DNA of 64,000 nucleotides, from contig NC_051089.1 in the NCBI RefSeq assembly GCF_901709675.1, forward strand, positions 2,113,476-2,177,475. The letters are read 5' to 3'. The translations under genes were made by a program, and so were the position numbers. Below the pieces are notes generated by a model. That model had not been told where the DNA came from. It did no database searches and saw nothing but the letters and a program-made list of their open reading frames with translations. This document shows, piece by piece, positions 1 through 11,271 of the stretch. Each line of letters starts with the position of its first letter. Within the stretch, counting starts at the first letter, position 1. Source of the stretch: Syngnathus acus (taxonomy: Eukaryota; Chordata; Actinopteri; Syngnathiformes; Syngnathidae).

Positions 1-206
1 GTGATTCCCGATGGCCTTTTCGTGTTCATCACCTCACTCCTGTCTATCTGCTAATGAACATTTGTGGACTATGTGACCTGAAATTGATTCAACACAAATA
101 GTTTGAGCTGGAGTTGATCTTGCAGTTAAACCTCGCTGAATAAAATGTGTCTGTGTAGCTCAGCTACTGTACAGCTACTCTAAATGGTATCACAAGCTGA
201 ATATTC

Positions 207-249
207 ATATATATATATATATATATATATATACGTATATATATATATG
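207..249. repeat. (AT)n microsatellite
   Basis: Alternating AT dinucleotides, interrupted once by a CG step near the middle (tacgta). Perfect alternation of this length can form a cruciform and is usually length-polymorphic. No gene is adjacent. Confidence 0.95.
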
Positions 250-2072
250 TCAGTCCCTAAACACACATAGCAAAATAGAATTAATCCCATTCCTCGTGTT
301 ACTGAAGCGCTTATATTCAGGGTACAAATAGCCCCGTATTTTTAACGCTGTACTTTTTTTGTTGACATGAGCTGCGTTGTCACTGCAGTTTTTTAATTTT
401 TTTTTATGCAATTCCATTTAGCAAGCCAGCGGGGAAAAACAAGTGCCATATTCTGATATCATGAATAAATCAAAGCTTTGAGCTGCATGTAGCCAACTAT
501 CAGCGCTGCTAAGGAAATAGAGAGCAATGCTACTCTGTTATTGTTGAGGAGAGATCTCTGCACAGAGATAATCTGCCCCATCTCTCTTGCACAATTGAGG
601 AATAATCTTCATCTTTCATGCTACAGTGTCATCAAGAGCTTAAAACCGCCAGCGTAATGGTTGAGACGGGCGAGGCCATCAATCGCGGGATGACTGTCGC
701 ACACAGTGTAAGCTCTTTGGGCTGCACGGCATTAATGGCATCTATACAGCCACAGGGTGACCATATGCTCGGACATTTGGTTGACGACGCACACATACAC
801 GTTGACGGACACAAACGCACACTCGATCTGCAACTGTTGACTGCCAAGTGACAGAAAAAGAGGCTTGCAATGTGGCTACCTTCTGTCCAGTTCCAATGAT
901 TCACACAAGGCGATGGCGCAAGATTGTGTGTGAATCACAAGCGTCATAAGATTGGGATACTGGTAAATGATTTTCTTTTCCATGAAAAGACGCTTTGGAA
1001 CGACATTGTGGGAGAACTCTCAGCTGTTTTCTTCCCGTGATAAATATCAAGCTTTGGGATAAACAACAATTTCCGTTCTGTAACAGCATTAGCAGCTGTG
1101 TCCCGCTTCATATTATACTTTGTCTCTTCTCGAAGTGGTCAGTGTTATGGGCCGACCTCTGTTGCCCGCGAGAGGAAGGGCGATCCAGATGAGGCGCCGT
1201 AAAAGGGGAATCGGCCCGGATATGGCGGCTTTCACCGCACAATCAAGTCTAATCTTATTAGTCGGTGGCGGCAGTCGGCTGTGAAAACTGAAAGCTTAAA
1301 AGCAAGGAAGAGGCATGTAGGTTAAGGTTAAAAAGCTATTTTCTCCTTTGCTGTGTAATGTGCAACATCTGCGGTGATAGCAGATTTCCCAGATTGGTTG
1401 ACTTGGATGGATAATTCAATATTCAAAATATGCCTTTGTGAAAGCAATCAATGTACAATAAATGTGTTTGTTCAAAAATCAGTATCAGTTTCAGAAGGTG
1501 AATATGCCTGAAAAAACCTGAGCGGAGGCTCTCATGATTATCAATGAAGTCACAATAGTGACAGCGCCGTTTACCTCAAGGAAGATGATTGGAGCTTTGT
1601 TGGAGGCTGAAAAGCAGGAATATGGTGAAAGCGCAGTACAAGGCGGCCAAAATAAGATTGAAATTTAACATGGATTCAATTTTCTTAGCCTTCTTTAAAA
1701 AAAAAAAAAAAAAACATTATTCAGCCAGCGAAAACCGTGTGAGCTTTCAGCAATCTTAGCTGTTCAATTTGGATTTGAGGCAGACCACAAATACAGGTCA
1801 AATCCTACCTGCTTGCCAGCACCACAAGGGGGAAACATTGTCCAACTACACATCAGCCACAGTGGAATTATTTTTCCTTTTTTTCCTCCCTTTTGTAATT
1901 TGTATGACTGTATGTTTGTCTTTCAGCCATTTCCTCTCTTGCGCTGTGTAACATAATCAATATGGTCCATCAATGCCAATCTAAAACTTAAAAACTCACT
2001 TAAGCCAAAAGACCTTCATCCATCATACATCTCAAGGTCATGGAAAGAGCAAGGATGAAGGACAGAGATAAA

Positions 2073-2109
2073 TGTGTGTATGGGTGTGTATGGGGGTGTG
2101 TGTGTGTGA
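2073..2109. repeat. GT-rich imperfect microsatellite
   Basis: TG dinucleotides interrupted by ATGGG units, ending in an uninterrupted run of TG. Ordinary vertebrate (CA/TG)n repeat, decayed on its left side. Confidence 0.85.
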
Positions 2110-2425
2110 GCGACGAAATGGAGACACAAGATTGCATGTGTATCTAAAGACTCCCTGGGAGAGCGACAGAGAGTGAAGCCGAGACAATGGCCGGGGTGGT
2201 GGGGGGGCATTTAGGAGCTCCCTCCCCCCCTCCTAAAAGCTTTTGCGAGTCAGACTAAGTTGTGGTTTGAAATTAGCTGATTTTTCACTGTGAATGCTGC
2301 GTATTATCTGGGCAGGCAACTGGGGAGCGGAGCAGAGCGAGAGCGAGGAGGTGGGGGTCGGCGTTTAACTTAACAAGATTAATGTTTGCCTCATCTCTTT
2401 GCGTTTTATTTCCTTCTCCTTGCAG

Positions 2426-2551
2426 GGCCCTTGTCAAATCTCTTTGGACAAGCTCGAACACATATGGCACCGCATGCAAGGAGACTGGAAGGGCATTTCG
2501 GATAGTGTCAGGGAAAGGGAAGTGACATTTTTTGGAATGTACTTTGATTAG
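2426..2551 (+). other. Possible exon: strong acceptor followed by open frame
   Basis: A textbook pyrimidine tract ending in TTGCAG lies immediately upstream (AG at 2424-2425). From 2426 one frame stays open for 41 codons, beginning GPCQISLDKLEHIW, and stops at TAG 2549-2551. There is no convincing splice donor before the stop, so it could only be a terminal exon, or else a non-coding element that happens to carry an acceptor-like tract. I do not recognise the peptide. The opposite strand is also open over 2285-2479, which weakens the coding case. Treat it as a candidate only. Confidence 0.15.
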
Positions 2552-2664
2552 CTTGTGACTATCGTTCTTGAAATAAAGACGAGATTTTCGTTGAGTTGGT
2601 TGAATTTTGGCTTTGGAGAGGGAAACGCATTTTTTAACGGATCAAAATAGAAATATTATGTCTG

Positions 2665-2933
2665 TCATGATGTCAAACTCGACGCCCGGGGGCCAGATAA
2701 GGCCCGCCACATCATTTTATGTGGCCCGCAAAGACAAATTTGTTTTATTTTTACAATTACAATTACAAATTGTCTTTACCTTTTCTGAGTCTCCGATTCA
2801 AAACTAATTATTCATCAGTTTGTTGTGTAGCCGAGACTGTATGTATATAGAAGACGTTGACAGTCATAATGGCCCTCTGAGGGAAACTATGACTACTATG
2901 CGGCCCATGACAAAAATGAGTTTGACACCCCTG
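2665..2933 (-). mobile_element. Non-autonomous hAT-type MITE, copy 1
   Basis: The ends are inverted copies of a motif close to CAGGGGTGTCAAACTC, degenerate at the left and intact at the right (GAGTTTGACACCCCTG). Flanking octamers are TATGTCTG (2657-2664) and TATGTGAA (2934-2941), a decayed 8-bp target-site duplication. Internally it carries the family blocks, in reverse orientation relative to the copy at 5922: the GGCCCGCC/GGCCAGAT end block and the block around GACAGTCATAATGGCCCTC. It has no transposase. TIR sequence and 8-bp duplication point to the hAT superfamily. Confidence 0.85.
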
Positions 2934-3799
2934 TATGTGAAAACAGCCGAACGGGGTCGTAGGTGTCATGGCTCAAAGGCTACAGACACGGAACCAAATT
3001 AGTGCACAATATCGAAAACAAACGTTTGACCTAAAACAAAACATAGTATAGATTTGGATCTTATACAGTATCTATTCCAATTACTTTGAGTCAAACCTCC
3101 GTATATATCTCGACAGACCATTTCTCTGAGGAGATTAAAAGAACAGGTATGATGAGATTAAGGGGAGGGATGACGCGATTAAGACTGACTACTTTGAAAT
3201 GATTATGAAAGGCTTAGATGGCTGGGTCGTGCATAGCGTTTTAAAAGACAAGGAGGGAGGCAGGACAGGGAGCAATCTTTCAGTTTTTCATCCATGGAAA
3301 CAACAAAGAGAAGCTCACTGTGCATGTTACGGGCTCATGTCAACAACATTTTCGGCACGAGCGCTTGATTTGACTGCGGAGAAATGGAGAACAGAGGAAG
3401 GACAAGAAAAAAAAGAATTAAAATGTGCGCTCCCATATGACCTCCGAGAAACAACGACAATCAAATGGCCTGCAGCGGGGTCCCCTCCTTCCTCTCCTTT
3501 CTCCTTTTTTGTGTACTTTGATGTACAAAATAGCCCCGATCCATAAACAGAAGCATTACTTTCCCCGCCTCGCCACCTTGCTTTCCTCACCTCGCTCTTC
3601 GCCTAGGTTTTGCCATCGCCCTGTCCTCCTTTCCGTCTACCACACACACATTTGCCAGTCCCTCCCGAGCTACTTTCAAGGTATATTTTGCCAGAGGCTT
3701 TTTGGTGGTCATGGGTAATATAAAAAAAGGAGCAGAAAATGGCGGGTCATCTACTGCATTCATGCTTGTTGCATGGCGCCGACTGACGACTGGCGCAAG

Positions 3800-3845
3800 G
3801 AGTACGTGTGATTGACAGTGATTTATGGGGGCTTTTCACACCTCC
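3800..3845 (+). promoter_or_regulatory. Candidate enhancer core: MEIS/PBX, PBX/HOX and T-box sites
   Basis: TGATTGACAG at 3809-3818 is the composite site bound by MEIS or PREP with PBX. Directly abutting it, TGATTTATGG at 3819-3828 is the site preferred by PBX with posterior HOX (groups 9-10). TCACACCT at 3836-3843 is a T-box half-site. All three lie within 35 bases in unique sequence. The motif matches are seen directly; binding and enhancer activity are inferred. No gene lies nearby to name as a target. Confidence 0.35.
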
Positions 3846-4856
3846 ATTTTATCAGTCGCGCTACCTTTTGTTGTTCAATCATTCTGTCAGTCTGTTTAAC
3901 AATGTAACAGAGAACAATCGGGACATGGGTTTTAAAATCGAATGGCGACAGAATGGTTCGGAAAACAGTTTACATTAAAAAGCCATGTTTGGGTTATTAC
4001 CATCCACCAAAAAGATGAGAATGCCGTTCACAGCCCACTGTTTATTTAGTTATTTAGTTGTTTACTTATTTTATTCATCTATATTTTTATTTTTTCATTT
4101 TGTCTACTCATACATTCCAGTACACAGTTATTGTTGATGCCATCATGACTGTTTAATTTATTTAATTTGATCATACTGATTCTGATCTCCCAAAGAGAGA
4201 TTAAGGGTATACTCTGTATCTTGTTGTTAGAGATTAGGAAAACTATTACTAAAAGAAATAAAATGCACAGGTTGATCTTGCGGCAGATAAATGCCATTTC
4301 CAGATGCAATCTCGTAATGGAAGAGAAGGAAGGATAACAAGATTCTACATAATAAACGCAGTGCTGTAAACTTTAAACTGCTCTGCTGAGATTTGACAGA
4401 CATTGTATAAATGTATCCAAATGGGATTAGAAACAAATAAAACAATGAGAGCAAATGCACAATCTGGACAAGATCTAGCTATAACTTGGATTGACGTTAA
4501 ATATGTTGACCCTGCTTAAAGAGGGTAAATTGATAGGATTTCTTTGCCCTTAGTGCTCGAGAGCAAACTTTTGAGTGTCACGATTACGCCCCCCGACAGA
4601 GCAGCAGACAATAAAGTCTTGCGATGTCAATTCTCAGTATGACAACGGTCTCAGAACCAAACAGTCATACTCGTTTTATTGTGTCATTGTAGAGAAAAGG
4701 CGGCATGACATGAAGAATTTTGATAAGTAGAAGCTTTGTAGAAGCTAGCACAGGTCTGTCATGTGTAATAATGTCACGTTGCTCCTTAAAGGCACACAGG
4801 TAGCATGTAGGCATTGCTATAAATAACTTGTATCTATCTAGCTGTCTATTCTTCTT

Positions 4857-4876
4857 CATCCATCCATCCATCCATC
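4857..4876. repeat. (CATC)n simple repeat
   Basis: Five tandem CATC/TCCA units. Such tails often mark the 3' end of fish SINEs, but no SINE body is readable next to this one. Confidence 0.85.
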
Positions 4877-5921
4877 TGTAGCTTTTTCTGCAGTGGATGT
4901 GAAAGGTCTAACGTCTGCAGTGTTCCTATTCAAATTCCATTTTTAAATAAATTAGACCAAAATGAATAATTTTAAAACATTTAACATCAAACTCATGCTT
5001 CTGTCAGCTCCATACCGAATGTTCCCTGAAAAAGAAAAGAATATAATTGTATTTTTTGTTGTAATATAAAACACAAGGCACACACTTGACCGGTTCTGCA
5101 AACAAGCTTTTAACTAATTCATTATTTCCATCCATATTCATTTATTCCATTAATAATCTTGAGCTATAATCCGCCTCTACAATGCATTAGACTGATTCCT
5201 GGAAACGAAATGCTTGTAAGATATTATGTTAAAAAAATCGTATATAATAGACCGCTGTGATGAGTGTCAATCATTTTTAATGGTTCTCCATTTACAGCAG
5301 TGCAATGTCTTTTAGCCATCAATCGTCTTGGAAACTCTGTTTTCCTCCGAGTGCACAAAGGGGCATCAAACGGCAAATTTAGGTCAGGCAGTAAGGTAGG
5401 AAAGCTACCTGACATTTCTTTGGTGGTGATTTACAAAGAACAAAGCCTTTGTTTTGATGGACATGTGTGTGCGTGTGTGAAATAAACTCAAGTAAATCAC
5501 ATAGTTGTACTTAACTTTAAAAATTGGATGAGATGAATAAATTAATGTGATTTCCACTAAAATTGATGCCGTCCACAGTGGCAAGTTGTAGCTTACTGTC
5601 TGTCGACATAAATAAGTCACCAGCGAGTTTCACGTCACTCTTTGGCCTTCATGTCACATATGTAAGGTCACCGACGGCAGCTTGGCAAATTGATATGGAT
5701 GAGTAATGGGATGCCGCCCGCATCCGGTCACAGTGGGAAGGTGAGGGGCTGTTGCCAAGCCCCACTCCCCATTGACCTCCCCGTTCCCGTGCTCTCAGCA
5801 TTTTTCTCTGTCACCCAATGGGTCAAAGAAATGAGTTCAGTTGGATTCTTTCTCAATGCGGTTGAATAGCAATTGGTGATAACTAGGACTATGAATTGTG
5901 CAAGAAATTATCGCATTAAAA

Positions 5922-6220
5922 CAGGGGTGTCAAACTTGTTTGTTTTTTTGTTGCGGGCTGCATCGTAATCATGGTTTCCCTCGGAAGGTCGTTATGGTTG
6001 TCAACGTCTTCTATATACGCTATAGGCTACAAAAAAATTAATGAATAAAGAGTTTTGAAATCAAAAGACAAATGGTATAATAGAATTGCAAGCAATATCT
6101 CAATTTATTTTTAAAGTGAAGACAATGACACAAAATCGCTGCAAAATATTTCTTCGCGGGCCACATAACATGATGTGGCGGGCCGTATCTGGCCCCCGGG
6201 CCTTGAGTTTGACACCTATG
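5922..6220 (+). mobile_element. Non-autonomous hAT-type MITE, copy 2, with perfect target duplication
   Basis: The element begins CAGGGGTGTCAAACTT and ends GAGTTTGACACCTATG, imperfect terminal inverted repeats of about 16 bases. It is flanked by a perfect 8-bp direct duplication, CATTAAAA, at 5914-5921 and 6221-6228, which is the hallmark of hAT insertion. The ends have conserved blocks (GGTTTCCCTCGGAAGG near the left, GGGCCGTATCTGGCCCCCGG near the right, the latter at 6179-6200); the middle is AT-rich and variable. No coding capacity. It is the best-supported hAT insertion in the window and serves as the reference orientation. Confidence 0.92.
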
Positions 6221-6399
6221 CATTAAAAGCTCACAATGTCACCAAATACAGTCGTTTCAAAACCCAAGTCATCTCACATTCCAGAAGTGCTAGCTTAGCT
6301 TTTTCCTTTTCTCCCCCTCTTGCCTTTCATATTTGAATCTCACTTTGGGGCAGGCAGACACAAAAAAGGGCATTGTAACACACTGCTGATTCAAGGTTT

Positions 6400-6680
6400 T
6401 AGCCCAGCAAATCTTGGGCAAGGAACTGAGAGCAAAGAGCCGGCTATTTTGCAGTTTTGCTCTCATCTGCCAATTTCTTCCCGGGGCTTTCAGAGTCAAT
6501 CAAAGAGCTACCAGAATGCTCACACCAGTCTTTTAATTATTCATGGTAATTCTATGCCACTACTCACTCCCTCTGTGGGAGTGTCGCCTCCCCCAAGCGT
6601 GGTCTGCTGTGATGTATTTATGTGTATTGAATATATGAGGAATTCTTTAGAAAAACAGGCTCAGGTAGCCGGGTCACGCA
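6400..6680. promoter_or_regulatory. High-complexity block with perfect 10-bp inverted repeat
   Basis: TGAGAGCAAA at 6427-6436 is repeated perfectly in inverse as TTTGCTCTCA at 6456-6465, with a 19-base loop containing GCCGGC. To the right are homeodomain-type cores (TTAATTATTCATGGTAATT near 6533). The block contains no simple repeat or transposon signature. It could be a conserved non-coding element; the stem is too short for a microRNA precursor. Function is inferred only. Confidence 0.25.
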
Positions 6681-7019
6681 GATTTTCTAGGGTCATCTGG
6701 CTTGCGATTTTTTTCATTTGCCCTTTTAATCGTTTCACTCAACACGTCACATACTTGCATCCTGCTTTTACAAGCTTAAGCATTTGCAATATCATCCGCC
6801 CGCCCTATTTTTAGCATTCCATTATAATCTCATAATGTATTTTCCCGAGAATAACAGACTTGTATACTATACGGCTCAAAAATCGCCTTTCCAAAGCTGC
6901 CTTTGTAATCATGCAATATGCTAATGTCCATGCTCAAAAATGTTTTATCTTCATAATAGTTTGATAGATTTGATAGATGTTTTTGTGTAAAGAGAAGCTC
7001 TCTTACAATGGTAATATTT

Positions 7020-7097
7020 TTGGCTAAGTATAAGGTGCACTGTCCATTTTTGAGAAAATTAAAAATGATTTTAAGTGTGCCTTATATTCTGAAAATG
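7020..7097 (+). mobile_element. Decayed right half of the CCGTATTTTCC-end MITE
   Basis: The order and spacing of GGTGCACTGTCC, TTTTGAGAAAATT, GTGTGCCTTATATTCTG and GAAAATGAGG match the right half of the well-preserved copy at 29243-29302 with scattered substitutions. The left half may be represented by TGTATTTTCCCG around 6837 but is too altered to confirm. Same family as 22055, 29133 and 53317, older than the others. Confidence 0.55.
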
Positions 7098-7135
7098 AGG
7101 GAGAACTTTTAGGGCAAAAATAAAGGCTGACATAT

Positions 7136-7170
7136 GATATAATATAATATAATATAATAATATATTGTAT
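7136..7170. repeat. (ATAAT)n microsatellite
   Basis: Pentamer ATAAT repeated about five times and then decaying into TAATATATTGTATT. No other feature is attached. Confidence 0.85.
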
Positions 7171-8469
7171 TCTTAGAATTCACCAATCTGGTGTTGAACA
7201 GCTTGTCAGTCATCATACCTTTGGATTTAATAAAAAGAGGTTGGTTTTCAGAAAGTATATTTATTTTATCGTATGAACTAAGTAGCCAGAGAGGGGCCAA
7301 GCTTTTGTCTTCCTTAGGCTTTCTGTCAGCCTGCCAACAACCACTGACAGCGCAAGGTAGAGTACATGTCAAGTTCAGCCTTTGTGTGTGTAAGAAAAGC
7401 TCATTACTAAAGCGTGTGGACAGGAGGATGGAAGCTGCTAAGTGGAAACCAAATGAGCTCAGCAGCACTAAAAGCTTAAAATATAATGACCGGGAAAGTG
7501 AACAAAAATGAAGCAGGGTTGTCGAGAGAAGTGGCGGCACGACACCAGAATCTCAAGAAAGGCGGCACTGTGATTAAGGTCCTTGCTGTGGATCTGATGT
7601 CTCTGATGGAAGGAAATGGTTTCATTTTATTGGTTAGCAAGTGAAGAAAAATGGGACATTTTTCCGCCACTGCTCTTCACAAGCCTTGTTGAAGTTTTTT
7701 TTTTTTCCCTCAAAAACACCTGTTTTTTTCCACCCATTAGAAGCCCTGAAAGCAGTGGAAATAAAAGTGGGATGGAAGTAGTGACTTTCTCAGAGAGGAT
7801 AAAGAAATAACCAACCCCCACTTTCAAAAGATGTTGCTGAGAATTCATACAGTAAATTAGCCCGATGATTTATTCCCATCCAAGTTATTCCGAATTGATG
7901 AATAAAAGCTGCAACTGCGTTTGTTGTTGTTGACGTTGAAAGAAGAAAAAATTGCGCTTAGAAGTTCTGACCACTCACACTACATAATACAATAATCATC
8001 TGCATTAAATAATAAATCAAATGCTGACATTAAGGCTTCTACTTATACATGAATCTGCTCCGAACGTATTTAGCAGATAAGTATTTTCATCTCTAAAGAT
8101 ATTTTTAATTACCGTAGCTCTTAGGAGACATCAGATTCCAGTTTATTAAAAAAAAAAAAGTTCTTTTCCACATTAAATTCCGAATGTGTTTCTGGGATAT
8201 CGAGGAACTGAACCAAGTCCAGAGTTCCCCTCGCTCAGTTTAACTGGCGGCTTGTATCATGCTTTACCTTGCAATCAGTATTTTAGTGCAGCATCGGTGA
8301 ACATTGTGCACAACCTTTTCTGGCAGCATTAAGACTTATGATGGCAGCCTCTTTTCGACTTTGCTGCACTCTGCAACTCGCTGGCTAACATGGTGAAAGA
8401 TGCGGCATAATGATGCATGATTCATCTTGCCTTACGATTTTGTCTTACACATATTTAACAGCTGCAGAA

Positions 8470-8600
8470 TCCATCGAGATTCACTCCAAGATCAGATCGA
8501 AAAAAAAGATTTAAGTGACGTGCACAGCGGCGGTAAACAACCCGCATAAATAAACAACGCTGTCAATCAAAACTAAGCAATCAAGGCTTCATAATGATAT
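8470..8600. promoter_or_regulatory. Candidate regulatory block with forkhead and MEIS/PBX sites
   Basis: GTAAACAA at 8533-8540 and ATAAACA near 8550 match the forkhead core (RYAAAYA), and CTGTCAATCA at 8560-8569 is a perfect MEIS/PBX composite on the minus strand. A TGACGTG core lies just upstream. The surrounding sequence is unique and of mixed composition. Motif matches of this length occur by chance in 64 kb, so the clustering is the only argument. Confidence 0.25.
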
Positions 8601-11205
8601 ATCTCATTACATTTCATATGTTGTTTTCATAAACAATATATGTCCGTTCATCAAGCTCCTGAAAAACACGTTTGCATACATAATATTTACAAATAAGCTT
8701 AGTAAGGCCCCAGGGAGGGTATTTTCCGATTTAGAGTCCTTTAAATAACAGTGGAAGACACACTTGGCCTCCGGTGTAATGTTTATCACCGGCAAGATCA
8801 AGAGACTGGCATCCCGTAATACTGCTCTGCATTCACAGCGTGTCTCGTCTATCCTCGCTGAGGCGGTCGGTGATAAATGGGCAACGCTAGAGCCGTGCTC
8901 ACCTCTGAGAACCCTTGCCTTACCCTTGCGAGTGTCCTGCTAAGCATTCGGGATGATGGCAAACTGGCTGATACTTCAAGTGAGATAAAAACAAGTAAAT
9001 AAATAAAAAATCACTATATTTATAAGTACATGAGGGAGTAATAAGATCAATGGGAAGGAGAGTTTTAATGTGTCTGGGAAGTCAGTGGTTTTGCTGGTTT
9101 TGGGTGGAGTTTTTTTGCCACACAGGCTTCCAGGAAACATCAGTAATGTGTGTGACCACTGCATCGTTGGTAAACTCTGCATTAAGCTGCTTTTGAAAAT
9201 TAACCAGACTCTCAAAAACGCTCATACTATTTTTACTTTGGCTTGCTTCTGTACAAGTATTTTGAAAAAGATTACTCAGAATCTGCTCTTGACTAATTGC
9301 ACACATTCTGTTTTAATTTGAAAAATGTATTAGATGGGTTATGATTTTGACAAATTCCTGTCAGCTCTGTAATGTCAAAATTTCCCCCCCTCACGTTTAT
9401 TTTGAACTGTGTTTACCGTGGTAGGAAATAAACACTCTAAAGTAGCAAGTAATCCCTGAATGGCTATTTTGATATTGGGGGGAGGGGGGTCTTGAGGATG
9501 CACATAGCCTTCAGAGAATAACAACAAAGGTAGAAGCAGCAGCCAGGGAAATAAAATGAATTCTGTGATGTCTGTCGGATCGCCAATTTCCACTGCTCTT
9601 TATAAAAAAAAAAAAAAATAGCTCGCTTGCCAAGTATTGGCTTCACAATTTTTTTGACTCACTGTGATGTAGCTGTCATCATTTCAAAGAAAGTGGATGC
9701 AAGGAGAAATTGGTGCATGTACAATGTATTTCACTGAAGACCAAAAGATGGATGTGAGACCTTTATTTCAATCTACACAGAAAGAATGCAGCACTGGTTC
9801 TAAATTCAGCACGACAATTCCAAAGCAGTTTGTTGTTTTTTTCATGTTAGCTAAAATGACTATAGTCAGACAATCTCAGCGCTTATGTAGGTGCGAATGT
9901 ATAACGTCAATATAGTGTCATGCCCAAAATGATCTCTAATATTTGCCATCCATCTTTAACAATACAATGCAATAAAAATCAAAGCATTCATTTTCTCCCT
10001 CGCAAGACATTGCCAATTGACAGTGGTTAAAGCTACGTGGTGGCCAGGGGGTCCACGGCCACCCCAATCTACCAGAATATTTGGACAGGTGCTTTGGTGT
10101 CGGTGGTAGGAAAATATAGTCACGCCAACAGTTTTTGTCCAAAGTTGTTTAGTCAGGTTGGAGAATATGTCCATTCATGCTGTTTTGTGGAGGAGTCTAT
10201 TAAATACGGAATGATATGCAATTTCTGCAAGTCAGTAAGTGAACACGTACTGACAAGCTGTCAGCCCGAAAGGCTTTTATTGCCACGTTCAGCCTCTGGG
10301 CAGAACATCAGCCATATTCCGTGCAGCCCGCGCAGGCACAGGGGTGCTGTACTTACAGGTCTCTAGATTGCTACATCATCTAGTCTGTATTGAAAACACG
10401 CATAACTGGCAAAAAAAAAAAATGCTACAAAGAATCCAACTACTTCCCTAAGAGCCCGTGACATCACTGTGATTGTCTGTTGCCCGATGGCATAAAAAAA
10501 ATCACAGTGCTTTGCTTGAAGCTATTGTGAAGGGTTTTGAATATTGATTGAATAGAGATTATCAAAGCTCTCTTCCTTTTATTTTTGTGATTAATATCGG
10601 GTTGGGCCATTTTACGGCACTAGTGCCCTGAAAATAAAATATGTACACACATGATAAAAAAAATAACTATTATTTCTTATCTATTTAAACACAGGCTGTG
10701 ATTTGGTGGCTATTTGATGTGTAGCAAAGACCGAATTGAGAAAGGGAAGTCTGCAACATTCGATATCTGCCGTCGGAAGGCTTCACAAGCAAAAACAGAG
10801 GAAGATGATCGAATTCAGAGCATCGCAAAGGCTTCCCCTACATCACTCACACTAATGTATGTCTTAAGTGTCAAATGCTATTAGACTATTCGAACCCAGG
10901 CACCTTGTAAAGCCACGGCGGGTAGTCATGTATGAGGCATTACAATTGAAAGCACATGAACTTATCAAGCCTTCTCAAATTGAATATACTTGCAGGGTCA
11001 TCCTGAAAACTTGATTTAGGAAAATCAATAGGATGTTTTTTTAAATGCATTGCTCACAGCTAAAAGTGGAACACACACACACACAAGTCTGTCAGCATTT
11101 CCTGGCAAATACACTCTCTCTGCCCGCTCCAGCTTTATCTCTTGGATCAGAACTAGCGATTTCCTCTATATGACTGAAAGCCTTTGAACTGCTTCTCTAT
11201 ACAAG

Positions 11206-11271
11206 TTTTTTTTTTTTTTCCTCCCCAACCTCCTTTCTTTCTCAAGTCCTTGTTTATTTATTTATTTATTT
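11206..11271. repeat. T run and (TTTA)n tract
   Basis: A 14-base T run at 11206-11219, a pyrimidine-rich spacer, and (TTTA)n at 11253-11271. Low-complexity sequence; the open frame across it owes its phenylalanines to the T run. Confidence 0.85.

Larger units (their letters stand above)
1..2656. other. Gene-free stretch with simple repeats
   Basis: No open frame here looks like a gene; the longest are under 80 codons and have no recognisable domain. Contents: an AT microsatellite at 207-249, an 18-base A run at 1697-1714, a GT-rich tract at 2073-2109, and unique sequence in between. At 1822-1832 the sequence CCACAAGGGGG resembles the core of a CTCF site (CCACnAGGGGGC), but it lacks the final C, so it is only a weak match. 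Around 2421 there is a pyrimidine-rich tract and AG, described separately. Confidence 0.6.
2942..5913. other. Gene-free, mostly unique sequence
   Basis: No gene is recognisable. Two parts look like more than neutral filler: the TALE/HOX/T-box motif cluster near 3.8 kb, and 5260-5760, which is high-complexity. Within the latter, 5681-5740 is an open segment (LGKLIWMSNG...) ending in AAG before GTGAGG, but its upstream AG has no pyrimidine tract. The (CATC)n tract at 4857 is the only clear simple repeat. The rest is AT-rich with no further structure that I can see. Confidence 0.55.

Noticed and set aside
6320-6814. 164-codon plus-strand open frame
   Set aside because: No domain, no codon pattern and no repeat-free homology that I recognise. 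It covers a block with inverted repeats that is better explained as non-coding.
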